From the NCBI GenBank assembly GCA_947579605.1, contig OX388325.1, positions 16,115,572 to 16,179,571 on the forward strand: a stretch of 64,000 nucleotides of DNA, in the 5' to 3' direction. The notes under the pieces are model-generated. The model worked only from the letters and a program-made list of their open reading frames with translations. It had not been told where the DNA came from and made no database searches. The position numbers were made by a program, and so were the translations under genes. Below are positions 52,509-63,005 of this stretch, piece by piece; the first letter of the stretch is position 1, and every line of letters starts with the position of its first letter. This DNA comes from Athripsodes cinereus (lineage: Eukaryota > Arthropoda > Insecta > Trichoptera > Leptoceridae).

Positions 52509-53798
52509 CGAGGGCGGTCCGATAAGTACTTAGCCTACATAAGAAAAAATGAAAATTTTGGAAAAGTGGTGATTTATTTTTCAACATAGTCTTCTTTTAA
52601 CTCGATACACTGAACCAGCGATTCTCCAACTTCTTTAACCCGTCTAAAAAATACGTATTCTCGAGGTCTACGAAGTAGGCTTCCGTGGCGGCAATGACCT
52701 CCTCATTCGACTCAAATTTCCACCCAGCTAGTGACTTTTTCAAGTTTGGAAACAAAAAGAAGTCGCACGGAGCCAAATCTAGAAAATACGGTGGATAGAG
52801 TAGCAGTCCGTAGCCCTATTCGACCAATTTGGCCGTGGCGACAACGGAGGTGTGAGCCGGTGCATTGTCACGGTGGAAAATCACTTTTTCTTCGTCAAAT
52901 GGGGCCGTTTTTTCTACAATTCGGTATCGAATCGACCCAATAATTTGGAATAGTAGAGCCTTTTGATCGTTTTACCTTTCTCCGGGCAGTCGATGTAGAT
53001 CACACCTTGCAAATCCTAGAAAACGGTGACTATCACCTTTTCGGTCGATAGAACAGTCTTCGACTTCTTTGGAGCACGTTCGCCGGGTAAAATCCACTGT
53101 TTCGACTGTTCCTTGGTCTTTGGCGTGTACCAGTGGATCTATGTTTTGTCAATGGCTTCAAAACGATGCAGAAACTCCTTCGGATTGCTCTTAAATAGCG
53201 TTAAAAACTGCTCTGAAATAGTCTCACGGTTGCGCTTTTTGTCCGGAGTGACAAAACGCGGCACCCATTGTGCCAACAGCTTTCTCATGTTCAAAATTTC
53301 ATGAATGGTATAATCCATTTAGTCTTTTGGGATGCCTTTTATCTTAGCTATCTTACGCACCTTAAATCGGCGGTCTGCCATTACGATATCGTGGATTTTT
53401 GACACGTTATCCTCCGAGGTAACCGTTTTCGGGGCACCTGGGCGTGATTCGTCAAAAACCGACGTACGACCATGTCGAAACTCTTAAACCAATTTTTGAC
53501 GATCGTTATCAAAGAACAAGAGTCACTGTACACAGCATCCAAGCGGACTTTGATTTCGCTGCGCGATTTCCCTTCCAAAAACAAGAATCAAATCACCAAC
53601 CGAAATTGCTCTTTTTCCATTTTTCGAAAATCCGTGGACCCGCCCGCTTCCACACGCGGTCAAAACAAAACCATAAGTCCAATTTGGCTGAAATTTTGAT
53701 ATTAGCTGTCTACAAGAATGCACTACATAATGGTATATTTTTCTTGTGATAGAGATGCCACCGGGCGGAGAGGCTAAGTACTTATCGGACCGCCCTCG
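52509..53798 (-). mobile_element. Full-length mariner with dead transposase (1290 bp)
   Basis: Inverted repeats of about 28 bp (CGAGGGCGGTCCGATAAGTA at each end) lie within TA (52507-52508, 53799-53800). The minus strand encodes a mariner transposase relic: MFLEGKSRSEIKVRLDAV (helix-turn-helix), then the catalytic part VIFHRDNAPAHTSVVATAKL and LAPCDFFLFPNLKKSLAG, with 34 residues between the aspartates. At least one stop interrupts this region (about 52818), and there are further frameshifts. Located between the two astacin genes. Confidence 0.85.
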
Positions 53799-53881
53799 TA
53801 GGTACCTTACTAGTACCTTAATTGCACCCATCAAATATTGCATACTTATTAATTTAATTATTCCACTTCATAAACGGCAAA

Positions 53882-54126
53882 CAACGTTAGATCCGGAGAA
53901 GAAAGGGCGACTAAGGGTATTCTGTAGGATATACCTAACCCGAGGGCAGAAGATCGTTAAGCAGACCAAGACAAAGATTGTTGAATAACATCAACCGAGA
54001 TCTAGAGGAGCTCAATGCTAAAGACGACTGGCAGTCCATTGCTCAAGATAGAATGTCTTGGATATCTATTGTTTCGGAGGCAAAGGTTCTTCAAGGGCTG
54101 TTTGGCCATCGGAAGTTAGTAAGTAG
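53882..54126 (+). mobile_element. LINE C-terminal remnant with 13-bp target duplication
   Basis: CATAAACGGCAAA is repeated at 53869-53881 and 54127-54139. The insert encodes GRRSLSRPRQRLLNNINRDL, then EELNAKDDWQSIAQDRMSW, a typical LINE polyprotein end. No poly(A) tail is visible. Confidence 0.6.
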
Positions 54127-54139
54127 GCATAAACGGCAA

Positions 54140-54499
54140 AGCCTTTAGCAATAAAGATTAGTTCAAAAATTACAGATAAAATAGACATGATACACAGACA
54201 AAATGAGATACTATACCCACCAACGATAAAACAAATAATACATTTAAACTTATATTAATCAGAAAATTGCAATATTCTAACATTTTGTTGTAATGAATTC
54301 AATTATTTAACGAAGTACAACTATTCAGTTCGCGTGTGTAATTATTGTCATAGATATCATTTGGTTTAAAGAAAGACTATGTCTATAATTATGCTGTAAT
54401 AAAAGTACTGTTTTTTATATTATCTATTTTTAGTTTTTTTTTTTTATTGAATTAACCCACATTAAAGATATTTTATGCTATAGTTATCTATCCCCACAC
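54140..54499. other. Intergenic AT-rich DNA
   Basis: No feature recognised. Confidence 0.4.
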
Positions 54500-54730
54500 A
54501 TTGCACATATTGTGAGGTTGGCAGAAGGGCTGGAACGCCTATTTCATCTGTCCTTGTACATTTCTTTCTCTTCTCCCATAAATGTGCTGTAACAAAAAAT
54601 AACATATCAAAAAAAATCTTATACACCAAGCGGCCCTTCTTTAGAATCCGATCCAAATGATCTAACCATTTGATTTTCTGACATCCATGCTTTCTGACGT
54701 TCCATTATTTCGGTCAAATATATTTTTCTC
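54500..54730 (-). mobile_element. Decayed RTE-like LINE fragment
   Basis: Scattered matches to the minus-strand LINE 3' region (TGTCCTTGTACATTTCTTTC, CCATTTGATTTTCTGACATC). Heavily mutated. Confidence 0.4.
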
Positions 54731-54815
54731 GACTATTGACTTCATGAATAACAAAAACTGTGCATACAAAAAAAATCTAAGATAATGATATAGGTATTCT
54801 ACCTATAAAGAATAT

Positions 54816-57800
54816 TTAATTTTCTTTCTTCTGGTCTGAATCTGTGTTACAATTGTATAAGAGATTCAATTTTTTAATGTCTCCTGGACTCATGCCAACT
54901 CTTTGTCCAATTGTTTCATTTGTTGCCTGAAATAAAAAAAAAATTAAAAAGAAATAATGTATTGTGATCAATGTACAGTATAAAGAATGAATAAATAAAT
55001 AAAATAACTGGATGAGGACGGCTTTAAAGAACATGGAAAGAAAAAGAGGAAGTTTCTGTCCTAAAGAAGACGAGAATAGACTGAAAAGAAGAGCAAGTAA
55101 AACGAATACAAAAATATCTTATACGAGGTCTGTTCAAAAGGTATTGCGAATTTTGAATTCCCGTAGGCACTCATGCAATGTTGGGCGTTATTCAATTGAT
55201 TTTTCAATTGTAGGCCCAAACAATTAAATTTTCAATTGCAGTTAAATCAATTGCAATTAAATCAATTGCAATTGATTTAATTGTAGCGAGCTGCAGTTAA
55301 AGTTAATTGCAATTAAATCCATTAATTGTGGTTTTACAATTGATTTAATTGCAATTGAAAAATGAATTGTGTTATTTACAATTAACTTAATTGTCAATTG
55401 TAAATAACACAATTAATACCAAAGATCGGTATGCATATTCCATAGTAACTATCCGGTATTGGCCGAATAGTAAATATTGAACTAAAATCTATCTATACCA
55501 TCACGACATCTCCCACAAGTTTCAAGATTGTTACATACAGTTGGTCTACTGAATATCCCATTCTATCTATCTATACCATCACGGCATCTCTCACAAGTTT
55601 ATTAAATACAGTTGGTCTACTGATTATCCCACTCTATCTATCTATACCATCACGGCATCTCCCACAAGTTTATTAAATACAGTTGGTTTACTGACTATCC
55701 CACTCTATCTATCTATACCATCACGGCATCTCTCACAAGGTTATTACATACAGTTGGTTTACTGACTATCCCACTCTATCTATCTATACCATCACGGCAT
55801 CTCTCACAAGTTTATTAAATACAGTTGGTCTACTGATTATCCCACTCTATCTATCTATACCATCACGGCATCTCCCACAAGTTTATTAAATACAGTTGGT
55901 TTACTGACTATCCCACTCTATCTATCTATACCATCACGGCATCTCTCACAAGGTTATTACATACAGTTGGTTTACTGACTATCCCACTCTATCTATCTAT
56001 ACCATCACGACATCTCTCACAAGTTTATTAAATACAGTTGGTCTACTGATTATCCCACTCTATCTATCTATACCATCACGGCATCTCCCACAAGTTTATT
56101 AAATACAGTTGGTTTACTGACTATCCCACTCTATCTATCTATACCATCACGGCATCTCTCACAAGGTTATTACATACAGTTGGTTTACTGACTATCCCAC
56201 TCTATCTATCTATACCATCACGGCATCTCTCACAAGTTTATTAAATACAGTTGGTCTACTGATTATCCCACTCTATCTATCTATACCATCACGGCATCTC
56301 CCACAAGTTTATTAAATACAGTTGGTTTACTGACTATCCCACTCTATCTATCTATACCATCACGGCATCTCTCACAAGTTTATTAAATACAGTTGGTCTA
56401 CTGATTATCCCACTCTATCTATCTATACCATCACGGCATCTCTCACAAGGTTATTACATACAGTTGGTTTACTGACTATCCCACTCTATCTATCTATACC
56501 ATCACGGCATCTCTCACAAGTTTATTAAATACAGTTGGTCTACTGATTATCCCACTCTATCTATCTATACCATCACGGCATCTCCCACAAGTTTATTAAA
56601 TACAGTTGGTTTACTGACTATCCCACTCTATCTATCTATACCATCACGGCATCTCTCACAAGTTTATTAAATACAGTTGGTCTACTGACTATCTCACTCT
56701 ATCTATCTATACCATCACGGCATCTCTCACAAGTTTATTAAATACAGTTGGTCTACTGATTATCCCACTCTATCTATCTATACCATCACGGCTTAAAAAA
56801 TCAACTCCTGCATTATAAAAGTATTTTACAGGTAAGAAGGGTAACTTTCACATTTTTTGTATTATTTGAAATGGTCCAAGGTGACTAAAGCATAAACAAC
56901 TCATAGAACATTATCATAAATTCGCATTTTTCAGGGCTGTGCATTTCGTTATACACTTAATTATTTGTATTAAATGCATAATTTTTGTGTATTGCATTGT
57001 GTTTAGTACATGCTCTTGGAATTTTTCTCATCGGTTATAGTATTTTTATGTATAGTGGTGCATTTTAAATGTGTGGGTGCCCTAAAAGAAAAAATGTATA
57101 ATACTCATCCAAAAGAGTATTTGCAATTATTTGATAATTATGGAGTCACGTATGTATCTTGCACGTTAATGTTTCATCCATTTCTGCAAAAAAAAAACCG
57201 AACGTCAATTAATTTTTCGTAATAAATGTTTCGAATATCTAATTTTAACATTCGCGAATGCGAATTTCATATTGTGGTATTCGTGAATGCGTATTTTTAT
57301 TCAAAATCAACACTTAAACAGAAGTCAAAATAACAGGATATCAGAAATTTCATCACTTAGTCAATTATTTAACAGAACTTACTGTTATTATTTGTAATAA
57401 ACATACATATATGTAAAAATAAATTCATTTTAAAATTAAACTGTTTTATATAACTTTCATGTCAACTGACAACCCTAATTCTTGTTTGGTCTACATATTT
57501 TACAACAACTATTCACTTTGTAAGAGAGCGACAAACAATAGATGGACTCTGGACAATAAGACAAAGACCACAGGACAGGGAAACACAAAAGACAATAACC
57601 CTTATTAGTAGAATGAGATGACCATTGCAATCTGTAATGCAACTAAAAGGGATGAATATTATTATTTATTCCATATTATTCTATAGCCTAGACTCTAGAC
57701 CATCTCAATGGCACCTATTTTAAAATATGAAATAAAGATGGTATAGATAGATAGAGTGGGATAGTCAGTAGACCAACACTGTTTGTAATAATCTTGTGGG

Positions 57801-60800
57801 AGATGTCGTGATGGTATAGATAGATAAAGTGGGATAGTCAGTAGACCAACTGTATGTAATAATCTTGTGGGAGATGTCGTGATGGTATAGATAGATAGAG
57901 TGGGGTAGTCAGTAGACCAACACTGTATGTAATAATCTTGTGGGAGATGTCGTGATGGTATAGATAGATAGAGTGGGATAGTCAGTAGACCAACACTGTA
58001 TGTAATAATCTTGTGGGAGATGTCGTGATGGTATAGATAGATAAAGTGGGATAGTCAGTAGACCAACTGTATGCAATAATCTTGTGGGAGATGTCGTGAT
58101 GGTATAGATAGATAAAGTGGGATAGTCAGTAGACCAACTGTATGTAATAATCTTGTGGGAGATGCCGTGATGGTATAGATAGATAGAGTGGGATAGTCAG
58201 AAGACCAACTGTATTTAATAAACTTGTGGGAGATGTCGCGATGGTATAGATAGATAGAGTGGGATAATCAGCAGACAAACTGTATGTAATAAACTTGTGG
58301 GGAATGCCGTGATGGGATAGATAGTGGAGTAATCAGTAGATTAACGGAATGTGATAAACTTGTGGATATTAGCACGGAGAGGACGACTTACATGTTTATT
58401 GCATATAATTAGTCTACTGACTAAGTGTCTACCCCATATGTGGGAAATGTCATGATGGTATAGATACATAGATGTGGAAGGCCGGATACCGGTTAGTTTC
58501 AAACATACAAATTACTTCAAATTTTTTTAATTGTTAATTGTTTATTTTTTTTATGCATTTTACAATTAACAATTAATCAATTGTAATTGCAAAGTTCTAC
58601 AATTACAACTAATCAATTGTAAATTGCGGCTACTCGCAATTAACAATTGAAATTTCAATTGTTAATTGCAATTAAAAACTGGCAATTTAATTGTTAGTTG
58701 TCAATTGTTTCTACAATTGATTTTTGCCCAACACTGCACTCATGTCCCTTATTTATGCTGACAAGGTCAGCCATTTTGAACCTTTAGTTAATTTTTGACA
58801 GCTGTTTTGATTGGATGTGTTTTGGCTCGTCTTTGATTTTTGCCTATTCCAAAAAATGGATCTATTCCAATGAATGGAGCTATGGTTTCCACGTCATAAC
58901 CATAAAACCATAATTCGTCACCAGTTATGACCCTCTGGAGCACATTTGGGTCGTCACGGACCGAGTCCAACATCTTCTGAGCAATGTTAACGCGATACTG
59001 TTTTTGGTCGAAATTGAGCAATTTTGGCACGAATTTTGCGACGACCCAACTCATAACCAAATCATTGATTAAAATCGAATAGCCCGAGCCAATCGATATG
59101 TTTAGGTCCTCAGCAACTTCTTTAATGGTGATTCGACGATTTGCTTATACCTACTATTTGCTTTATCAATGTTTTCGTCTGTTGTTGACGTGCTCGGGCG
59201 TCCGGCACGCTCTTCGTCGTTCACATCTTCTCGGCCCTCTGAGAACATTTTATGCTACCAATAAACGTAGCCCACGGATGTTCGAAATTCGCGATACTTT
59301 TTGAACAGAATTATATATGTGTATTATTTACCTTGATTGGTATAATTGTCTTATTTCCATCCTTACTGAATCCATATTCAGAATAGTGCATAACACTGCC
59401 ATAATCATATTCCACATCAAAATTGGTCACAACTTTGGACGAATATTTTTTAAAATTGTGCGCCATACCTAAACATAGAAAAATATATCTTTGAACACAT
59501 CTAATCAACAATCAGTCAAACGTAAAAATTGTTGCTGATACAAAAATGCGCTGTAGCATAAAATAACACCAGATCTAATCAAACCTACAAAACAGTCAAA
59601 CGTAAAAATAATTGTCAATAAATGTGTCGTAGCATAAAATAACACCAGACCTAACTTACAATTAGTCAAATGAAAAAAAAAATAGATATGCCGAGCGCAT
59701 ACGAAAAAGCAAATGGTTCAGCTTGTGCTTAAAAATCGGCAAAACTCCACCGGATGCTTATTTAGGGAGAGCCAGTAGGTAACCTGAAGAAAGTGCTCAT
59801 TACTAAGACAGTGGAAAGGAGACCATGAAAAGGTAGAGCGCCAACAAGATGGAGCGATCAAACAAATGAAAGCATTGGTGAATAACAAACGTAGGTCTTG
59901 AGAGTAAGATATGACACAGAAGGATGTCACAATAGATCTACTATAGTTGTGGTGATACAAGGGATGTAAGGTCCCTTGACCTTTATTTAACCAAAAAAAA
60001 AATAATCAATAAGTAAATTAAACCTAATAAGTACAAACATACCTGCTTGAATATTGTCCCATACAATCTTCACCCAGTCATCTCTGTTAAATGTACTTTG
60101 TTCATGATAGAAGCCGATAGCGTGGAGAAATTCATGCACAACAGTTCCTGGACGAAAGCAGCCGGATCCAGGTACATTTGGTGTCAAATTTATTATTTGT
60201 GAAGATCCGACCATCCCCACGCTTGAGAAGCAACCTGACTTATGCCACTAATAAACGAAAATAAACATTTAGGGCAGAACCCTTAAATTCTTTTGGACTA
60301 GTACATACTTCTTATTTTTGATTTATTAAATTAGTATACCTACTTAAATACTTAATAGTTTGGTAATAAGATAAAAAATGTGATGATAAGATAAAAATAG
60401 TGATGATAAGATAAAAATAGTGATAATAAGATAAAAATAGTGATGATAAGATAAAAATTTATCTTTATCTATGGGTTCAAATCAAAGATTTTGACACATT
60501 TAGTGTCACGTGACGTATTTGGTATTTTGCAAAGTTTAACTTTCAAATTTTTCCGCCATCTCTCATATTTTTCGAAAATGAAAATTCAGGGTATGAAAAA
60601 AAAACAAAAATGAAAATAATTATTAAATGGAACATAAACAACATAATATGTCTTAAACAGTGAAACATATAAAAAATACTCCCTAATACAAAAACGACTA
60701 TTTCTCGAATTCAAAATATTTCTACAAAACTGGTCGAGTTTTGTAACTGGACAGTCGATGTGTGTATCTGTTTATATGATTCTATAGACCGTGTCAAATA

Positions 60801-63005
60801 AAAGTTAGTTAATAGATTGGACTATTATCATAATTATGTGTAATTATGGTTGAACTTACAGAAACGTTAATGAAATTATCCTCGGATGTTCTTTCTCTAA
60901 ATTCTAAACAAGAAAAGCTTTCAATTTCGGCCATTCCATCTAAAATGGCATCTGTTTGACTTTCATCTGAAATAAAAGTAAACTTAAAATAATACATTTC
61001 TATCTATCTACCTATCTATACTGGGTGGGTAGACAGAGAAAACGAAAGACCATATAGATCCATCCTTACATACTTCTTTCGCTTCCTCTACATTTATCCA
61101 GTTTCTGATACACGCACGCCGATTTCATTCATTTGACACACGGCCCTCCTTGATAATTTGATCTACTGATCAAAACATGTAGTTCTTGGATTTCTGCGTT
61201 TTCTCGCACACTCTCTTTCAGATAAATATTATACATCCTCTTCGTCGTAATTTCATCGAGCATTCGCTTCACGTGTCCTAACCATCGTAACTTATTTACA
61301 CGCATTCATTTCACAAAACTCCTCTCGCATCCGTTCATTCTTCTAATATCCTCATTTTTCATTCTATCAAAAAACGTTTTACCAATCATTCTTCTCAGTA
61401 CACGCATCTCCACAGCATTTATTCCACTTTCGTTTTTCTTTTCAGTAATTATTATTTATTAACTTATCGGGTGAGATTAGGTGTGCCACTGGCTCAACAG
61501 GGGTGGAAGCAAGCAGTCAGCAAGGCGAGAGAACTGCAATTTTTTTGGATTCCATATTACAGAAAAAAAGTAAATATCCTGAACATTTAAGTTATTCCTA
61601 AATATATTTAAAAGCTTCACTGTGCTGTTGAGAGGATTGTTAAATGGGCAAAGCAATAAAAAGAATATTTTTTTACTTACCAAAAATATTTTCATCTATT
61701 TTATAATAAACAATTCCATTTGGCCAATGCAGTGTTGTGTTTATAACAGCATTCCTTCCTTCAGGGATGTTACCTAATAGAGAATCAATCTGTTCTTCTG
61801 TGAGGACAATATCACCTTCAAACTTCCCACTTCTTTCCCAATAATTCTGCAAATCTTCCAATTCTGGTGTGATTGGATCTGTAAATTATTTATTTATATC
61901 GAACAGTTATTTATTTACATTTTTTTTTTGTTTCAATGGCACAACATGCAAATGACAAAATCAACTGTAAAACCCGCGAGAACCTTGATTAGATATAAAT
62001 GTGAAAGAACATCCAATAGTTAAGCCGATTTAAACTATTATTTTTTTAATTTTTGACGAAATTAGATGTCGGAGACTGGATTTGCTCACTAAGATACAAT
62101 CTGGACACAGCGTAACGACACTTTGTGCACTGTTTGTGTCCTAAGCCTCACACAGACACAAACTATTGTAAGAGATATGATACTGCGACTAGAATCTGTG
62201 TACAGATTATTTTGCGACTTGAATTTAGTCACCACGACCGTATTTGATTGTATGGATTGATACTAGGTAGCTCGATCTATGAGAAATCAACGTGTGACGA
62301 CCGGTGTGGCGTGGAGGCTAACGCACTTGCCTTTGAGTCTCTAGGTCCCGGGTTCGATTCCCGGCCAGGACAAAATGAAGAATGACCTTTTTCATACTTG
62401 TAGCATACTAAATAACAAGTGCAACACAAGATTCACATCTTAGTTTGGGACTAGCTCGGTCTGTGTGAATTGTCTATACATGTTATTATGTTATTTATTT
62501 ATGTTATGTAATAGCTTTTAAGAAAAACTGTGTTTTAAAAATATACTTGGAATATTTGTCTTAGTTTAGTCAACGGTAAATTTTTCAGCCAGTTGCCTGT
62601 ATCGTAATTATTGTCATTCTGTGTTTTCTTCTTCAACTTATCACAACAATAGTAAGAACAATAGTAAGGATTGATGCCACTAGTCTTAAGCTGTTACGGG
62701 CCGGACCTTAGTTTGAAGATCCCTGTTTTAACCCATCATTATGATCTGCACATCTGCCATGCACTGTTCGTGGTCGCACATTTAGTGTGGAATATTGTTT
62801 GAGTGTCAGATTGAACACTGTATGTATTTAAAGCAAATATTATATTGAAAGCGATAACAGTAAAAATGAAGAATTATTCACCTTGGTACTCGCCGTCTAT
62901 CGTTGAGAACAAAAACTCTTCATAATCATTAGCATCTTTTAACCTTCGATCGATGACACGTCCTCTTACAATAGAGATTACCAAAAGCAGTAAAACTAAT
63001 TTCAT
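54816..63005 (-). CDS. Astacin-family zinc metalloprotease B (293 aa, six exons)
   Basis: Exons in order on the minus strand: 63005-62882, 61878-61681, 60966-60860, 60247-60043, 59468-59332 and 54926-54816, with GT/AG borders and phases 1,1,0,1,0. Exons 3-5 have exactly the lengths of gene A (107, 205, 137 bp), so the pair arose by duplication. Signal peptide residues 1-15 (MKLVLLLLVISIVRG); aspartate switch FEGD at 61-64; mature start after R83. The canonical zinc motif HEFLHAIGFYHE is at 181-192 and the Met-turn SVMHY at 236-240. Cys 127/283 and 149/173 form the family disulfides. A hydrophilic tail follows the last Cys. It is a secreted endopeptidase, tail-to-tail with gene A. Intron 5 (4.4 kb) holds the nested mariner and satellite element. 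Confidence 0.9.
55489..56792 (-). repeat. 71-bp satellite array, 17 exact-length units
   Basis: One 74-bp leading unit starts at 55489. Units of exactly 71 bp then start at 55563, 55634 and so on to 56699, with a partial unit from 56770. Each contains (CTAT)3, CCATCACGGCATCTC and CACAAGTTTATTAAATACAG. Three variants (A, B, C) are arranged (ABC)3-AB-AC-AB-A'-A, a 213-bp higher-order repeat. Read on the minus strand, the unit matches the SINE-like tail ...CTTGTGGGAGATGCCGTGATGG. Confidence 0.92.
56793..57737. other. Spacer between the inverted arrays
   Basis: AT-rich, no gene. Around 57240-57300 it contains ATTCGCGAATGCGAAT palindromes like those of the hAT MITE at 31013-31361. Confidence 0.45.
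57738..58330 (+). repeat. 71-bp-type satellite array in opposite orientation (about 9 units)
   Basis: Units of 70-75 bp with GATGGTATAGATAGATAGAG and CTTGTGGGAGATGTCGTG, more diverged and with small indels compared with the first array. The right end continues into a recognisable SINE-like 3' end (58370-58465). Confidence 0.88.
58370..58465 (+). repeat. SINE-like 3' end next to the satellite
   Basis: Matches the family (AGCACGGAGAGGACGACTTA ... CTACCCCATATGTGGGAAAT and GATGGTATAGATA). It could be the founder from which the satellite unit was amplified. Confidence 0.6.
59518..59995 (+). repeat. Tandem duplication and LINE 3' relic in astacin B intron 4
   Basis: About 80 bp (AGTCAAACGTAAAAAT ... 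TAGCATAAAATAACACCAGA) is repeated twice at 59515-59660. Downstream, 59700-59995 resembles a LINE 3' end with frame-broken RAPTRWSDQTN and an A-tract at 59992-60001. Confidence 0.45.
60362..60468. repeat. GATA-motif minisatellite in astacin B intron 3
   Basis: Five imperfect copies of a 20-21-bp unit GTGATGATAAGATAAAAATA. Each carries TGATAAGATAA, a strong match to the WGATAR site of GATA factors. It could act as an intronic enhancer or be a chance minisatellite. Confidence 0.6.
61015..61445 (-). mobile_element. RTE-like LINE fragment in astacin B intron 2
   Basis: A minus-strand match to the LINE 3' region (complement of GATCCATCCTTACATACTTC ... CATCTCCACAGCATTTATTC) with frameshifts and a (CTAT)n tail at the left. 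Confidence 0.65.
62298..62530 (+). mobile_element. tRNA-derived SINE in astacin B intron 1
   Basis: The A box TGGCGTGGAGG (62307-62317) and B box GGTTCGATTCC (62351-62361) form a tRNA-like head with CCCGGGTTCGATTCCCGG. A non-tRNA body follows to about 62530. Confidence 0.65.

Larger units (their letters stand above)
55176..58736. mobile_element. 3.56-kb hAT-like non-autonomous element carrying inverted satellites
   Basis: A perfect 8-bp duplication CACTCATG lies at 55168-55175 and 58737-58744. Terminal repeats CAATGTTGGGCGTTATTCAA and CAGTGTTGGGCAAAAATCAA share the CAGTGTTGGGCA start typical of hAT elements. Subterminal regions (55190-55430 and 58530-58725) are dense in CAATTG/AATTGCAATT palindromes. 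The interior holds two oppositely oriented 71-bp satellite arrays and a 0.9-kb spacer. No transposase is present. It is inserted in the mariner. Confidence 0.85.
55124..59311 (-). mobile_element. Decayed mariner, split by the hAT-like element
   Basis: The ends CGAGGTCTGTTCAAAAGGTA (55124) and, inverted, ATTCTGTTCAAAAAGTATCG (from 59311) share about 30 bp and are flanked by TA. Without the 3.57-kb insertion it is about 620 bp. The minus-strand transposase relic spans 58790-59260 with NIAQKMLDSVRDDPNVLQRV and ITGDELWFYGYDVET (first catalytic Asp in TGDE). The 3' half of the gene is absent. It sits in intron 5 of astacin B. Confidence 0.75.

Noticed and set aside
55489..56792. CRISPR-like appearance of the regular repeats
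   Set aside because: There are no unique spacers: the whole 71-bp unit repeats, and the context is an insect intron. It is satellite DNA.
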